A stretch of 64,000 bases of DNA from Actinoplanes teichomyceticus ATCC 31121 (GTDB taxonomy: Bacteria > Actinomycetota > Actinomycetes > Mycobacteriales > Micromonosporaceae): positions 5,481,001 to 5,545,000 of the forward strand of contig NZ_CP023865.1 in assembly GCF_003711105.1 (NCBI RefSeq), written 5' to 3'. The translations under genes were made by a program, and so were the position numbers. Below the pieces are notes generated by a model. It made no database searches and was not told where the DNA came from. It saw nothing but the letters and a program-made list of their open reading frames with translations. Below, in pieces: positions 62,887 to 64,000 of this stretch. Position 1 is the first letter of the stretch; the number at the start of each line of letters is the position of its first letter.

Positions 62887-64000
62887 TCACAGCGTCTCGG
62901 CCGCGGTCGGGGCGGCCGCGTAGACCCCCACGGCCTGCTGTCCGTCGAGGCGGTGCATCGTCACCCCGATCTGGTCCGCGCGGCCCCGCACCCAGCCGCC
63001 GACCTGTTCCAGGCCGTCCGGCGGCGCGGCGATGCGCAGCACCCCGCTGAGCGCCAGCGCCCCCTCCGGCGCCGGCGCCATGCGCACGGCCACCGTGGTC
63101 GAGGTCAGCGGCGGCTGGGCTATCTCCTGCAGCAGGGCGCTCAGCGACCGCGGCGGGAGCCCGGTCAGCGCGTACACCAGGTGCCCGGACTCGCCGCTCA
63201 CCCAGCGTTCCCACTCCTCCTGCGGGGTGGCCGTCCCGGTCAGCCCGGCGGCGGTGGCGATGGCGGCGGTCAGCCCGGCGGCGTCCAGGACGCGGTAGTC
63301 CACGCCGCCGCCGCGCAGCGCCTTGCCGACCCGGCCGGCGAACGCCGTCAGCGCGCGGTGCACCCCGTCGATGCCGCCGCCGCGGGCCGCCGCGGCGGCC
63401 CGCGCGTCGCGCGGATCGAGCCGGACGACCACCCAGATCTGCCGGGTGGCCGGGACCGATTCGCCGTTGAGCAGTTCCAGGTACGACTGCACGGCCGGCG
63501 CCGACCGGTGCAGCAGCGCGCTCGGGCCGGGCACCGTGTGCACCACGATCTGCAGCGCGGACGCCGGGTTGCCGCCGGTGGTGACCGCCGCGAGCCGCTC
63601 CAGCACGGGGACCGGCAGGGCGTGCGGCGCCGGGCGTGGCAGGCTCACCGACATCGCGACGAAGAACCCCTCGCCGTCCTGCCCGATGCCGACCTGGTGG
63701 CCCCGGTCGGTGATCTGCGCGATCCGCAGGTCCGGGGCCAGGGCGGCGAGCGGCGCCGGGACCGAGCGGGTACGCGACCGCGCCGCCACCGCCGAGCGGC
63801 GGACCCGGCGCTTGAACCGGCGGTTGACCAGCAGGTGTTCGAACCACCAGCGCCCGTGCCGCCGGGCGAACGCGGCGCCCAGCGCCAGCGCCGATGCCGT
63901 GCCCACCACCGCGACGATCCACACCGGACGACCGAGGCTGAGCGCCACCGCGAGCGCCGCCACCTCCAGCGCCACCAGTTGACCGACGTACAGCCCGCCG
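62887..64000 (-). CDS. eccE: ESX translocase component EccE (5' end beyond the window)
   Basis: At least 371 aa, open to the right edge; the last codons in the window read GGLYVGQLVALEVAALAVAL, so the true start is outside and the ATG-like start at 63975 is internal. Two N-terminal hydrophobic segments, then a basic loop (NRRFKRRVRRSAVAARSRTR) and the EccE-type alpha/beta domain (IAQITDRGHQVGIGQDGEGFFVAM, ...TRQIWVVVRLDPRDAR). EccE is the peripheral transmembrane subunit of ESX complexes. EccB is not seen and may lie further right. Confidence 0.85.
   Translation of the reverse strand, partial: GGLYVGQLVALEVAALAVALSLGRPVWIVAVVGTASALALGAAFARRHGRWWFEHLLVNRRFKRRVRRSAVAARSRTRSVPAPLAALAPDLRIAQITDRGHQVGIGQDGEGFFVAMSVSLPRPAPHALPVPVLERLAAVTTGGNPASALQIVVHTVPGPSALLHRSAPAVQSYLELLNGESVPATRQIWVVVRLDPRDARAAAAARGGGIDGVHRALTAFAGRVGKALRGGGVDYRVLDAAGLTAAIATAAGLTGTATPQEEWERWVSGESGHLVYALTGLPPRSLSALLQEIAQPPLTSTTVAVRMAPAPEGALALSGVLRIAAPPDGLEQVGGWVRGRADQIGVTMHRLDGQQAVGVYAAAPTAAETL

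Overview
The window is very GC-rich, densely coded actinobacterial chromosome. A type VII (ESX) secretion locus with mycosin proteases, YbaB/EspC/WXG100 proteins, TANNNT-type leaderless starts, GC-only hairpin terminators and many GTG starts point to a filamentous actinomycete. Micromonosporaceae, Actinoplanes-like, is my best guess; this is inference, because no 16S or other marker gene is present.

Layout. 1-1841: 5' part of a selenocysteine formate dehydrogenase read leftwards, with an in-frame UGA and a SECIS-like hairpin. 1973-4879: large membrane-anchored, proline-rich, repeat-bearing protein. 5148-7673: small ESX-type polymorphic toxin locus (YbaB-like, EspC-like, WXG carrier, CdiA-CT-like nuclease toxin, SitI3-like immunity). 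7797-9500: DEAD-box RNA helicase. 9553-14842: accessory stretch with a disrupted gene, a DUF2075 helicase carrying an N-terminal nuclease-like motif, a SWIM zinc-finger protein and toxin-antitoxin remnants. 14843-19363: the most interesting region. A CRP-like regulator is divergent from a three-gene operon of a nucleotidyl-cyclase-like protein, a NACHT/STAND-like NTPase and a coiled-coil partner. The first two of these share an identical short motif resembling prokaryotic RHIM-like amyloid signalling motifs.

19440-27848: DUF5995 protein, secreted PAF-acetylhydrolase-like enzyme, POT transporter, a 17-bp minisatellite array, a cysteine-rich secreted protein, GNAT, methyltransferase, and an integrase remnant. 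27849-34497: sparse accessory DNA with small hypothetical genes, a NarL-type two-component system, a CPBP protease, a putative Imm1-like immunity protein and two copies of a ~107-bp palindromic repeat. 34498-38138: secreted two-module esterase, whose first module has lost its catalytic residues, followed by a LacI-family regulator. 38352-40590: leftward operon of membrane protein, winged-helix regulator and Tat lipoprotein hydrolase behind a palindromic operator. 40906-49544: MFS exporter, Rieske/FAD oxidoreductase, LigD-like phosphoesterase-polymerase, alpha/beta hydrolase, hemerythrin and hybrid histidine kinase.

49750-64000: chromosomal ESX locus with three mycosins, a Gly-rich WXG substrate, an EspC-like protein, two WXG100 proteins, EccC, EccD, an unknown protein and the beginning of EccE. 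EccB is not in the window. EccC, EccD and EccE would form the membrane translocase, the WXG100 pair and the Gly-rich protein are probable substrates, and the mycosins are the membrane proteases. The toxin locus at 5-7.7 kb plausibly uses the same machine.
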